Below are positions 18,543 to 28,493 of a stretch of 64,000 nt of DNA, one piece after another. Numbering within the stretch: the first letter of the stretch is position 1; every line of letters begins with the position of its first letter. The position numbers were made by a program, and so were the translations under genes. Origin of the DNA: MPNP01 sp965116235 (lineage in GTDB: Bacteria; Pseudomonadota; Alphaproteobacteria; Rhodobacterales; Rhodobacteraceae); NCBI GenBank assembly GCA_965116235.1, contig OZ220496.1:1302001-1366000 (forward strand). Reading direction: 5' to 3'. The notes below the pieces were generated by a model. That model was not told the DNA's origin and ran no database searches. It saw only the letters and a program-made list of their open reading frames with translations.

Positions 18543-20007
18543 TATCGGTTCCTTGGCGTTTGATAAATTCAACTTGGTAACCCGGTAGAAAGCCTGCTTA
18601 CGCCAACTTAACGTGCAGAGATCCAGGCAGTGGCACGACAACAGTCAAACCTCCGACTCGCCGTGGCCAAAAACATAGACCAAAGTGCTCGACCGCATTG
18701 TATTGATGTCGCCTTGGAAAATACAAGTATTCAGCCTCCCTGACATCGGAGTTTTCGTCAGCCCGTTCACTCTGGTCCCGTTGCAGGGCCATTTCATATA
18801 TTTAACGCAAATACAGACAACTGGAAGAAGTCATGCAATTTCTTCCGGTGTTCCTTGGAGTGACCTTGGTGCAGGGACGGATGATTGTGATGATCGACGA
18901 AAATTCTTCAAACTGGGCAACGTAAATTGCAGCTGACAGAAAAGCGCTTCATTGCCAAGAAATCTGACAGCACCGAAGCAAAGTTCTGGGCCGGAAGATA
19001 CCATGAAATCAAATCCTTCGCAGCGAGCCAACGGCTCGAAGTATGCATGGCAAAAGCACAATCCGTTGCTCGGGAAGCGGTTGTTGCGTGGCGTTGACAT
19101 CTGGGCACGAAGCGTCGCTATTGAGCCTTAAGATTCCCAGCATCTGTGTTTTCTCGTTTCGACAGTGGAGGCCGCACCGAACACATCGCTCAGATGGGGC
19201 ACTCCGGACCGCTGGGTCGAAAGCCAAAAACGTGATGTGGAAGTTCACACATGGAGCCTCTCCAGGACCAGATTCAGCCTGATCGCCGTGATGTACCGCC
19301 AGTTTGATGGATCAACATCTCGAAAGTCAAAGGCAGACCTTCAGATCCAGAAGTTAGTACAGTTGTCGATCCTGATGAGGTCGGCTCCGGCGTCCGGACC
19401 TTTAGCCCTGTGCAAGCCGCGAGAACTTCTGACTTGCACGCCAGCGTTCCTATAAAGACAGGACAATGCTCCGGCCCTAATTGCCTGAGGAAGTGGTAGC
19501 GTCCGTCGGCCCCTCACCAGCGAACTCCGACTCTTGCATGGGGCAATATTTCCGAGGACACCGGGTATGCATGGCCCCTCCGCCCGAGGCGACCGAACGC
19601 TGATGTGCCGAGACGCCGAACACGGTAGATTTTTCAAGCGTGGTCGGCAAGACCTTGCTTCTGCCTCATGCCCATCCCGCATCGTGACCCCCATCGCCAC
19701 CCTTGACAGGTCCGGCTCGAAGACCGTTGGAATGTGCTCTCCTGCTGATCCATAAGCCAGTGCCAGGGACGGGGTCAGAATCCCGATCAATCGCTCCATA
19801 CGCTCTCATGCCCCCCCCCGCCTGTCGAATTCTTTGCAGCAGTCAGTGAGAACACCACTCGGGGATTGGCAAGGAACACTCCCACTCATGAGGCTTCAAA
19901 GCGTGCCAATCACACACGCAACCCCCAATGTGGCCGGGGCATTGCTGCCGAGTTGAGCCGATGCCCACATCGCCATCACCCGTCCTCGGCAGCCTTCAGT
20001 TTCCCGC
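18543..20007. other. Accessory intergenic region with a C9 tract
   Basis: There is no recognisable gene in 1.4 kb. A 152-codon minus-strand frame (19341-19799) starts MERLIGILTPSLALAYGSAGE, which could be a short signal-like N-terminus, but the rest is low-complexity Arg/Ser/Pro and unconvincing. A C9 run at 19811-19819 lies 12 bp upstream of that ATG. A stop codon separates the run from the frame, so slippage would not change it. This is the place where hemC would be expected next to tsaD. Confidence 0.4.
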
Positions 20008-22910
20008 CTAGAAGCGGAAGGTCACGGACAGCCCGCCCCCAAAGTCGGTGTTGTCGCTGCCCGCCGTCGCATAAAAGGCATCCCCCGTCAGCAACGTCGT
20101 GTCGCGATCGCTCAGAGGCATCGCCCCGCCCACGCCCAGACGCACCCAGGTCGGCTTCATCTCGGTCTCCAGCCGGGTGCCGGCCACCATCGCCTCATGC
20201 CTGGACGAGAACTCATGCTCCAGATCCAAGGACGCATACAGCCGACGGTCCGCCTCCCCGGAACCCAGCTCGGCCAGCACGCCCACACGACCCTGAACGC
20301 TCTGCTCCTTGTCCGGGGTGACCCGACCGGCTCCATCGATCGTGGTCGGTTCGTCAAAGGCGTCCATGTCCACCGATGACCAGGACAGACCCCCACGCGG
20401 GGTCACGGCCATGCCCCCTATACTCATCGGCTGACCGACTTCCACACCGAACGCCAGACCGCTGCCGCCTCCCTTGGAGGTGATCTGCCCATTGCGACTG
20501 GATGTCAGCGCGACATCAAAGAACCGGGTGTAGTTCAGCTGGCCGTCCACATACAGCCCGCTGTCATCCGTCCAGGTCAGAGACAGGCCCATACCGGTGC
20601 CACTCGCCTCCATGGTGCCACCATTCCTGACGGTGGCCTCACTCTGCCGGTAGTGGGCACTCACGCCCAGCACCAGATGATCATCGGTTGGCACCTCCAG
20701 ACCCGCCTCGAAGCCGGTCTGCTTCACATCCCACGACAGAGGCTGGCGCCAAAAGTCCGTGGCTGTTGTCGATGTATCGGCCATCCGCTCACCGTCTCGG
20801 ACCGCAAGGCGCACCCAGACACCCGGACCGGAATCCGGCGCCGCTACATGCTCACCCTTGCTGCTCTCGACCATGACCTCCCCTTCGCTAGCGCTCCGGC
20901 GGGGCACCGCCATGCGTGTGCTGTAGGGCGTCAGGTCCACCAGACCCAGAAGCATCGACGGCAACACCTCATACAGACGCGCCCGATGGCTGTACAGACG
21001 CAAGTCCCCCGGTGGGTCATCATCCACAAACCGATAGCCCTTCTCTGTACCGGCAAGCTTCGTGAGCTGGGTCTTGATCACCTGTTCGTACACGCCCGTC
21101 CGCTTGCCGCGGCGATAGACATGGTCTTCCGCCTCCAAATCTTCCTGGGTACCGGATTTGGTACGGGTAAGGAACTTGAGTGGTGATCGGGTGTCTGTGT
21201 TTCCAGTGTTTTCCCCTGTCGCCGCCGGGTTCAGGATCTTGCCTTCGAGATGACCTACAACGCCCGCCTCGTCCTTCTCCAAGATCACCTTGATCTCGCC
21301 GGCTCCACTATCCACCCGAATGGCGGTGTCCGAATCGGAACTCACATGACCCCAGGGACCGAGGACAATCTCGCCCCCACCCCCAGCCCGCGTGTCAGTC
21401 GTCTTCACCAGGAAATAAATGCCGGCATGACTGCCGCCTCCCCGGACTACGTCCCGAATGGTGACATAAGACGGGCCCGTGCCCTTCGGCCAGATCCTCA
21501 GGCCCTCCTCCTTGGCGGTTATACGACTGCCGACAGTCGTCGTGATCCGGATGACGCTGCTTGAGCCGGTTTCGGTCCGCGCATAAATGCCGCGGCCATC
21601 CGCCGTGATCACGCCCCGGTGAACAATCGTGACATCGCCACCACCACTGTAGCGGGTGGAGGCATTGATACCGCTGTGTGCGCCATCACCGGTCACTGAG
21701 ATCGTGCTCTTCGCGCCGGTTTCAACCCGCACGGAACCTGTCCCGGAGTTAAGCGCCCAAATACCGATTTCTCCTTCCACATCCAGCGACCCGTTATGGA
21801 TGACCTTGATGTCACCGGCACTGGTACTGGCGGACTCTCCGATTTCGGCCCAAATCCCCATGGGCTTGTGAGCGGATCCCTTGGACCCCTTGGCGACAAT
21901 CCCGCTATCCTTTTCGGTCGTGATCGAAATGCTGCCTTGTTCAGCCGAGGTCGCAAAATTTCTTACCTTGATCCCTACCTTGGCATAAATTTTCCCCCAG
22001 TGCCGAACCGTGATATCGCTCTGGCTTTGGGAATTTAGAGTGACATAGATGCCGTCAGAGCCAATGGGCGCTTCTTCCGTGCCAACATGCATGTCCTTTT
22101 CAACCGTGATCATGATGTCGCCACGGGCATAGTGGTCCACAAACACGCCATCGCCCGAAAACTCCGTACCCGGTTTGTCTATGGTAATGGTACCGCTTTG
22201 GAGTGTGATATCGATTGGAATCGTGGTGGTCGCCGGAGCGTCTTCCGTTGAAACTTCAATGCCCCCCACATCTTCATTTTCGCCCCCCCCCGTCACGTCA
22301 ATCTTGGCCCGGGACACAAGGTCAATTCCTCCGGTCTTTTGGTCGGCTTGCCCCATATGCTGAAGATAAATGCCCAGGTTTCCATCCTCGCCTTTGGGAA
22401 CAATGCGACTTTCAGGGCCCAACTGCAACTGCAGCTTCCCCGTCCCTTTACGCTCCATTGATATGCCCCAACCCTCCGAATGAATTGTTACATTGCCGGT
22501 GGCCACAATATCCTTGTCTCCTGCTCCCTCGCCATCAATGCCATCAATGGAAATGCCCGCGTCATCAACCGCCCTCTGGCTTGTGCCCACTTGAGCCCCG
22601 CCGAGTGTCAATTCCAGACCGCCGGTCAGGCCACTGCACGATATGCCGTCTGTGTATGGGGTCGTGTCGTCCAAGATCAGTTTAGGCAGATCTCCGGCAA
22701 TGGCGGGCGTGGACGTACAGCTCTGGGCCGACGCAGAATGCGGCGAGACCACGAACACGCCCAGTCCCACAAGCACCATGCAAACGACCGAAGGTGTCGA
22801 GGCCAGCCGGGTGCAGACCCGGCTCAGGCCGTCATCTACCCCCCCCCTCGCGTTGGTTTATTGGGGACTGTCGCCAACACTCGTCCCCCGATCGACAATA
22901 GTTTTTTCAT
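20008..22910 (-). CDS. Autotransporter adhesin, phase-variable, read as OFF
   Basis: The gene has an upstream ATG at 22910 (MKKLLSIGGRVLATVPNKP) with AGAGGA before it, and it reaches TAG directly after a G9 run (TRGGG-stop). With G10 or G7 it would continue as GGGVDDGLSRVC into the signal region VCMVLVGLGVFVVSPHSASAQS, a ~650-residue beta-helix passenger (VTIVHRGVITADGRGIYA-type repeats) and a ~270-residue barrel ending SVTFRF, ~967 residues in all. In the present frame the only ATG before the passenger is at 22779, which lacks a charged signal-peptide n-region. A second G9 run lies in frame in the passenger, and a G8 run lies in the promoter spacer. It is a paralogue of the copies at 1, 33.8 and 36.7 kb. 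Confidence 0.85.
22283..22291 (-). repeat. G9 run inside autotransporter passenger
   Basis: It encodes Gly-Gly-Gly in IDVTGGGENEDVGG and is in frame as sequenced. A one-base slip would truncate the passenger. Confidence 0.8.
22839..22847 (-). repeat. G9 run at autotransporter 5' end
   Basis: Nine G on the coding strand are followed directly by TAGATGAC. G9 puts TAG in frame with the upstream ATG at 22910; G10 reads GTA GAT GAC and opens the gene. The same G9-TAGATGA motif occurs at 36574-36582 and 39697-39705. Confidence 0.9.
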
Positions 22911-22952
22911 GATCACAATTCCTCTTTCAATGCGCAGATTCAACCTTCGCAA

Positions 22953-22981
22953 CATATACCCCCCCCACTGCCTATTTACAA
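22953..22981 (-). promoter_or_regulatory. Probable promoter with G8 in the spacer
   Basis: On the minus strand, -35 TTGTAA (22981-22976) and -10 TATATG (22958-22953) are separated by exactly 17 bp, of which the last eight are G (22966-22959). The promoter lies ~43 bp upstream of the autotransporter ATG. The arrangement resembles poly-G spacer promoters such as Neisseria porA, where tract length sets promoter strength. Confidence 0.55.
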
Positions 22982-23395
22982 CTCGTTTTTCCGGCAGGAA
23001 AAATTTTCTGGCCGCGTGTCGCATGTGTACAACACTCCCGGCAGTTCGACCGACTTATGTCATCGGCATGAGCAAGATCATGCTCATCGAAGCGCGCATG
23101 ATCAGGAAGAGGCTGATGCCCGTCAACTTGGCTGCCGACAGTGGCCGTCAACTGGGTTCCCTCCCGAGGGCCCAATGGCGATTCCATTCGGCTGACCTCC
23201 AACCTCATCTCTTTCAGAATGAGAGGGGTCGAGCTGGACGCGCTGGCGGTGGTGCCAACATGGTACACGACACGCTGACAGACCTTGGTCCGCCAAGCGC
23301 CCAGTTGCTATCAACAAACGCACATGTTGAGAGAGTAGAGATGGGAAGCGGGCATAATGTCAAGAAGATAACTGCAAAAGGTCTTGCGTCATGTT

Positions 23396-23619
23396 GGCAC
23401 CGCCACCACGAACCGAAACACCACGCGGACCGACTGCGACAAGACGATCATGAAAAAACCGTTCGGCCGGATCCCAACGACGATCACCACAATGCGAACC
23501 CGAGTTGTACATTTCTACTCCCTTCTGTAACCACAAGACCGAAGAGAGAATCAACAGGACAAACGGCCAATTTCAGACACCCATTACGCAAGCGGAAAAA
23601 GATGTGTGCATACAGTAGG
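23396..23619 (-). mobile_element. IS4-family fragment (left end plus 5' of transposase)
   Basis: This is a near-identical copy of the left ~220 bp of the IS4 element at 40311-41696: terminal repeat, leader, and transposase start MYNSGSHCGDRRWDPAERFFHD continuing to VSVRGGG. Homology stops near 23396. The IS terminus (AGTAGG on the + strand) is at 23614-23619. No right end is seen, so it is a dead remnant. Confidence 0.85.
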
Positions 23620-24138
23620 CATCATGGCCCCGGGGGGGGGCTTTTGCCCCTCCCCTTCGTTGTGGTATTGCGAAGGCACTGCCCTGTGATTAGGGCACTA
23701 TGGGTGGAGGTATCATCCGGATGTAAGGGGGCAATTTTTCGGAATCTTTCGTGATGATCGGAGGTTTGTACGCGAGGATCATGATCTGGGGTGCCAAAGG
23801 CCAACCTGAATGGGTTGTTTAGAATCCGGGTTGAAGTCAGTTGCAAACAATGCTGGTTGATTGACTTGGCAGCCGCGGGTCGGACGGATGTGCGGCGTTG
23901 TTGATACTTGGTTGTTTTGATTTGAATGAGTAGCCTGCGTTCATGCAGGAATGAATGCAGCCGTACAATGCGGTGTCAGGGGCTGACACCGTTGCACGGG
24001 AGAGGGCATGTGCGTGTGACACCCGTTGAGTCGTGAAATGGGCAAGATGCTCAACCTCGTCAAGAAAATGTTCAAGCCCCAAACCGTTTATCAGTTGTAA
24101 AGGAGCAGGGAGTCTCTAATCTCGCCTTTTAACAGGAA
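23620..24138. other. Intergenic with G9 tract, no gene recognised
   Basis: A G9 run (23632-23640) followed by CTTTTGCCCCTCCCC can fold as a GC hairpin. Near 24040 there is a tiny open frame (MGKMLNLVKKMFKPQTVYQL) before hemD; I do not recognise it and there is no clear ribosome-binding site. No hemC is present. Confidence 0.4.
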
Positions 24139-24882
24139 ATGACGGAATGCGAAGTTTCAGACAAGGGTGTCCAGTTGGAAAAATCCAAGACGGTGCTGAT
24201 CACCAGGCCCAAGGCTGATGCAGAAAAGCTCGCTCAGGAACTCAAAGTTATCGAACCCGGTCTCAGGACGGTAATATCACCACTAATCAAGATTGTCAGC
24301 CAGCCCTTGATCGTGAATCACGATGAGATTCCTGATTGCATCATAACTTCCCAAAATGCCCTTCGATCAATTGCCATCAATCGGCGATGCCCGGTATCCA
24401 GAAAAGCCTATTGTGTTGGTCAAGGGACCTCAAAATTGGCAGAATCCATGGGATTCACGGTCGTAGCGAGCGAGTCCAGGGTTGAAGAGTTGGTTGCAAG
24501 GCTGATCCGGCTTCGTCCCGACGGTCCATTGCTGTACTTAAGGGGGCGGCATGTTGCAGCTGATCTTCGATCAATTCTCGCTGAAAACGGCATCCAGATT
24601 GAAGAGGCAATTGTGTACGACCAACTCACCCAGAATCTAGTTGCCGATGCCGTCGAATTGCTGACCTCGGAATCCTGCTTGATTCCTGTCTACTCAGCAC
24701 GTTCGGCAAGGATCCTGTCACGGCAATGCTCAGCCTTCTCGAACCGAAGCCATGTCGTTTTTTGCCTCAGCAATAACATCAGCGATGCCTTCAATCTCAG
24801 CTGGAACAAGGTCATTGCCTTGCCACCGGAAAACGAAAGTTTTGCCCTTCAGATTGCCAGAATGGCTATGGAGGGCTGGTAG
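24139..24882 (+). CDS. hemD: Uroporphyrinogen-III synthase
   Basis: Cyclises hydroxymethylbilane to uroporphyrinogen III in tetrapyrrole synthesis. The sequence is divergent, as is usual for HemD, but keeps the pattern TVLITRPKADAEKLAQELK (N-terminal Rossmann-like domain), IITSQNALRSI, KAYCVGQGTSKLAESMGF, GPLLYLRGRHVAADLRSILAENG and the closing ALPPENESFALQIARM. Length (~247) fits. The ATG at 24139 has AGGAA immediately upstream. The following genes (mitofilin-like, then HemY) are the standard alphaproteobacterial order, which supports the call; hemC is missing from its usual upstream place. Confidence 0.88.
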   Translation: MTECEVSDKGVQLEKSKTVLITRPKADAEKLAQELKVIEPGLRTVISPLIKIVSQPLIVNHDEIPDCIITSQNALRSIAINRRCPVSRKAYCVGQGTSKLAESMGFTVVASESRVEELVARLIRLRPDGPLLYLRGRHVAADLRSILAENGIQIEEAIVYDQLTQNLVADAVELLTSESCLIPVYSARSARILSRQCSAFSNRSHVVFCLSNNISDAFNLSWNKVIALPPENESFALQIARMAMEGW

Positions 24883-25001
24883 CAAGTTGATTTGAGAGAT
24901 CGCTCGATAATGCTTATATTAGCCTCATGACCTTCATTCCAGAACGGGTTGCATTCGCAATGCAGTTGCCAGTGACCTCATAGTCATCAGGGGATAGAAA
25001 T

Positions 25002-26384
25002 TTGCCATTACCAACAGACACCTCGGGCGGCGAGCAGGATTTGGAAAAGAATCTTACAGCCGATGAAGCTGTTGCCGGTTCGGCCGAAACCATCAACTCC
25101 CCCTCATCGGTAGAAAGCGGGGGGGTGCGCGCACGATTCAGGTCTTTTGCGGCCCAGGCAATAAAATTTGGCTTGATTGCCGGACTGGTCGGTGGAGCTG
25201 TTGGAGTTTTGGCTGCTGCTGTCATCAGTTCATTCTTTGCAACGGGTCCAACCTCACAGGAAATGAGTGAGAAACTTGCTGCCATCGAGAGTCAGATTGC
25301 CAATCTGGTGCAAAGGATGATCACGATTGAGGGTGACACCTCATATTTGACTATCCGTGATCAGATTGTGGAGATTGACTCCAGAGTTGAGGCGCTGAAT
25401 GAGAATATTCAGACTGGTTCGACCAGAATCGGTGATGCTGAATCGAGTTTCAGTGAACTGAAGTCCGAAGTGGATGCCCTGTCGATGAGTCTGGGCCAAC
25501 TCCAGGGTCACTTTCAGACACTTGAAGAGGTCATCCAGAATAATCAGCGTGAGTTGGAAATATTCCGAATTCGACTTCAAAGCCAGCCCGTAGAACTGGT
25601 CGAGGACAATATGGAAGAATCCCAGACAACGGATCATGCAGTTACGTCATCAAGCCCAGCGGCTTCCACCCCAGATCAGGGATCAGTTGCTTTCGAGTTG
25701 GCAAGGTTGGAATTCGAGATCGAAAAACTCGACACCCAACTATCGAACTATCAGGACATTGACAATTTGCTCGCTGGGCTGACCACACAGATTCGCAATC
25801 TGGAAACTCGTTTCGACACTCAATTGGAAGGAATCGAAAGCGGGGAGAATGAGGGGGACGTTTCGGATATTCGAGATCAGTCCAGACAAATCATGGCATC
25901 CATGGCCTTGATGGGCATTCGTGTAGCTATCGATGTTGGCATGCCGTATGGACGCATTGTCAATATTGCCGATGGCATGGAACTGATCCTTCCCCCAATT
26001 GTCATTGATCATTCTGCGACAGGCGTTGCAACCCTCGCCGAACTGCAGCAGGAGTTTGATGATCTGGTGTTCAAGGCCATAGATGCGGCACCTGTCAACA
26101 GCAATGACGGTTCTTTTCAAGGAAGTGTGATAGAACTGATCAACTCGCTCGTACAGGTCAGACGACTGACGGAAACGGAAGGTGATGATGCCAACGCCGT
26201 CTTGTCCCGAATCGAAGGTCGACTGAGTGATGGTGATCTGGTTCAGGTTCTGGAGTTGACAGAGCAGCTGCATCCTCAGGTGCAGGAAGTGCTAGGCCGC
26301 TGGCAGAACAAGGTGGAAGCAAGAAACGAAATCGTCTCTGCCGTGGAACAGTTGCTGGCTGAGGTTGAGAGACAGGATTCATAA
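25002..26384 (+). CDS. Mitofilin-like inner-membrane protein
   Basis: A 460-residue membrane-anchored coiled-coil protein. One transmembrane segment (AIKFGLIAGLVGGAVGVLAAAVI, about residues 47-70) is preceded by a polar cytoplasmic N-terminus. It is followed by long heptad-rich coiled coil (EKLAAIESQIANLVQRM to DAESSFSELKSEVD) and a C-terminal helical domain (MALMGIRVAIDVGMPYGRI, then VLELTEQLHPQVQEVL) typical of alphaproteobacterial mitofilin (Mic60-like) proteins. They shape inner-membrane structure and contact envelope partners. The start is a TTG at 25002 with GGGGATA upstream. It lies between hemD and hemY, the conserved place for this family. A G7 run is present but in frame. Confidence 0.85.
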   Translation: MPLPTDTSGGEQDLEKNLTADEAVAGSAETINSPSSVESGGVRARFRSFAAQAIKFGLIAGLVGGAVGVLAAAVISSFFATGPTSQEMSEKLAAIESQIANLVQRMITIEGDTSYLTIRDQIVEIDSRVEALNENIQTGSTRIGDAESSFSELKSEVDALSMSLGQLQGHFQTLEEVIQNNQRELEIFRIRLQSQPVELVEDNMEESQTTDHAVTSSSPAASTPDQGSVAFELARLEFEIEKLDTQLSNYQDIDNLLAGLTTQIRNLETRFDTQLEGIESGENEGDVSDIRDQSRQIMASMALMGIRVAIDVGMPYGRIVNIADGMELILPPIVIDHSATGVATLAELQQEFDDLVFKAIDAAPVNSNDGSFQGSVIELINSLVQVRRLTETEGDDANAVLSRIEGRLSDGDLVQVLELTEQLHPQVQEVLGRWQNKVEARNEIVSAVEQLLAEVERQDS

Positions 26385-26385
26385 G

Positions 26386-27840
26386 ATGATCTGGTCTCTC
26401 GTAAAGATAACCGCTTTTATTGTTGCCATAGCGTTCTTTAGCACTGCCTTTGCCCTGTTGATGGATCTGAATGGAACCGTCACGTTTGAACTGTTTGATT
26501 TTGCAATTCGGACAGATCTGACGAATTTCGTCATTCTTTTACTGCTACTGATACCCGTTTTCTGGGGAGCGTATTTTCTGGTTGGCCTGGCTGTCGCGGT
26601 TTTCAATTTTTTTGTCGGTGATGAGACGGCCCTGACTCGATATCTGAACAAGAATCGAACGCGCAGGGGATACGAAGCATTGGCTGACAGCATGGTTGCC
26701 ATGGCTTCTGGTGAACCGGCACTGGCGAACAGCAAGATTACTCTGGCTGAGAGGTGCCTGAAACGACCGGAATTGACCGGATTGCTGGCGGCTCAGGCTG
26801 CCGAAAGGATGGGGAATACCGACAAGGCCCAAGCGGTGTACAGGCAACTGCTCCAAGACGGGAAGACCAGATTTGTTGGAGTCGCCGGAATATTGAAGCA
26901 TGCACTTGATGGCGGCGATACAAGAAAAGCTCTTCAGCTGGCCAAAAAGGCCTACGAATTGCGTCCGCAGCATGAAGAGACCCAGAATATCCTGTTTCGG
27001 TTACAATCTCAGGAAGAAGATTGGATCGGAGCTGAAGAAGTCCTGAAGGCGAAGTTCAGTCAAAAGAAGTTCGACAAAAAGACCTACCATCATCATCGTG
27101 CAGCCATCTTGCTATCTCAAGGGATGCAGAATCTGGATCAAGACAGAAGGGTTGAGGGCAAGTCCAAGGTCATCGAGGCGAACAAACTAGCCCCGGATCT
27201 CATACCTGCCGCCACCTTAGCGGCTCGGCTGTGTGCTGAAGCAGGGGACAAGAGAACGGCGACAAGGATATTGATGACCACTTGGAACTTGGTTTCACAC
27301 CCCGATATCGTCAGTGTCTACAAGGAACTTGAGCCTGATGAGTCCAATCAGCAGCGTCATGAACGGTTCAAGAAACTCATCAACAAAACTTTGACCCAGC
27401 CCGAATCCCGAATGGCCATGGCAGAACTGGCCATATCTCACAAAGATTATCATCAGGCCCGACGGGAACTGGAAACCCTGCACGAAAATGCTCCGAGCGT
27501 CAGAACTTATTTGATTCTGGCGGCTATCGAAAGAGGTTTGGGGTCCTCCGAAGGACAGGTTCAGAATTTGTTGGCCGCGGCCGTTACAGCTCCTAAGGGG
27601 TCACAATGGATATGCAATACCTGTCATCAGAGCCAGAAAGATTGGTCACCGCTGTGCTCGAACTGCCAGGATTTCGATTCCTTGGAGTGGCAGCAGCAGG
27701 ACAATTCACCCCAGACCTTGATATCCTCGATCAAGTTGTTGCCCTTGGCAGCGGACAGTGAAAATTCATTCCATGCTCTTGAAGAAGACAATACATCTGA
27801 TGACATTATCACCGCCGAGGAAATTACCGATGTCAAGTGA
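26386..27840 (+). CDS. hemY: HemY-like TPR membrane protein
   Basis: HemY_N domain with two transmembrane helices (VKITAFIVAIAFFSTAFALLM and FVILLLLLIPVFWGAYFLVG), then tetratricopeptide-type repeats through the middle (SKITLAERCLKRPELTGLLAAQAAERMG, KALQLAKKAYELRPQHEETQ). The C-terminus carries a CxxC...CxxC zinc ribbon (ICNTCHQ, LCSNCQ), common in the alphaproteobacterial form. The exact role is unsettled; it is associated with heme biosynthesis and the envelope and is distinct from the protoporphyrinogen oxidase also called HemY. The ATG at 26386 is one base after the mitofilin stop, so coupling is likely. Confidence 0.88.
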   Translation: MIWSLVKITAFIVAIAFFSTAFALLMDLNGTVTFELFDFAIRTDLTNFVILLLLLIPVFWGAYFLVGLAVAVFNFFVGDETALTRYLNKNRTRRGYEALADSMVAMASGEPALANSKITLAERCLKRPELTGLLAAQAAERMGNTDKAQAVYRQLLQDGKTRFVGVAGILKHALDGGDTRKALQLAKKAYELRPQHEETQNILFRLQSQEEDWIGAEEVLKAKFSQKKFDKKTYHHHRAAILLSQGMQNLDQDRRVEGKSKVIEANKLAPDLIPAATLAARLCAEAGDKRTATRILMTTWNLVSHPDIVSVYKELEPDESNQQRHERFKKLINKTLTQPESRMAMAELAISHKDYHQARRELETLHENAPSVRTYLILAAIERGLGSSEGQVQNLLAAAVTAPKGSQWICNTCHQSQKDWSPLCSNCQDFDSLEWQQQDNSPQTLISSIKLLPLAADSENSFHALEEDNTSDDIITAEEITDVK

Positions 27841-27858
27841 TTGAATTGGCGTCCATTC

Positions 27859-27934
27859 GCCGGTGTAGCTCAGTTGGTAGAGCGGGTCATTCGTAATGAC
27901 TAGGTCGGGGGTTCGAGTCCCTTCTCCGGCACCA
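27859..27934 (+). tRNA. tRNA-Thr (CGT)
   Basis: Complete cloverleaf of 76 nt including encoded CCA: acceptor GCCGGTG/CGCCGGC-type pairing, D-arm GCTCAGTTGGTAGAGC, anticodon loop TTCGTAA (anticodon CGT), T-arm GGGGGTTCGAGTCCCTT. Confidence 0.97.
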
Positions 27935-28493
27935 AATTTTCCTCCCGTCATATGGCCGGCTGATTTCAAGTGCGGTCTGTTCAGCGGGTCAAGCCAGATG
28001 AACAGAAGAATCATGATTGACGGGTTGTTGGTGATTATTGGCCTGATGGCAAGTCAAGCAAAGCCGGGTGGAACTTGCTTGCATGTCTTGAACGGGTTTG
28101 CCCTGTTTCCGTTGCAAGCGACCTTGTTAGAAAAACAGGCGACGCTTCCCTAAAATCCGTCATGCCCCCACAACAACGGCTTGTTGGAGCTTGATCCTGC
28201 ATCGTATGAATCAGGTGTCGTCCCTTTAGGACAGTTCGGACAAGCCGTCAAACGTGGCCAGTCTTTCCCCATATCTTCTGCCATGGCCGGAGTGTCAAAA
28301 CGACCAAAGCTGGGGTACAGAATTCTTGGTATACCGATCTTTTTGTTCTTTTGTGAACCGTGTGAAAACAGCACCCGACGGAAGGGTAGTCCGCGACTGT
28401 CTTCTCAGGGAATGGGTGATGTCTTCAAATTCACTTGGCAACGGCTCAAGAATTCTATCTTCAACTCGCTCAACGAGTGCATTGCCGTTGGTA
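27935..28493. other. Intergenic, no gene recognised
   Basis: 560 bp between tRNA-Thr and the end of ubiB. Open frames on both strands overlap each other and lack domains and good ribosome-binding sites. Confidence 0.45.

Noticed and set aside
19341..19799. 152-codon minus-strand ORF near a C9 tract as a phase-variable secreted protein
   Set aside because: A stop lies between tract and ATG, the sequence after the first 20 residues is low complexity, and no family is recognised.
22779..22779. ATG 22779 as true start of the 20-kb autotransporter
   Set aside because: It would leave a signal peptide without a charged n-region and has no Shine-Dalgarno; the ATG at 22910 has both and matches the other copies' layout.
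23632..23640. G9 tract as an autotransporter or IS switch
   Set aside because: No start codon or ORF is placed to be affected; it more likely forms part of a GC hairpin.
22480..23754. 424-codon plus-strand frame
   Set aside because: Runs across an autotransporter start, its promoter and an IS fragment; composition is His/Arg/Pro-rich without any family pattern.
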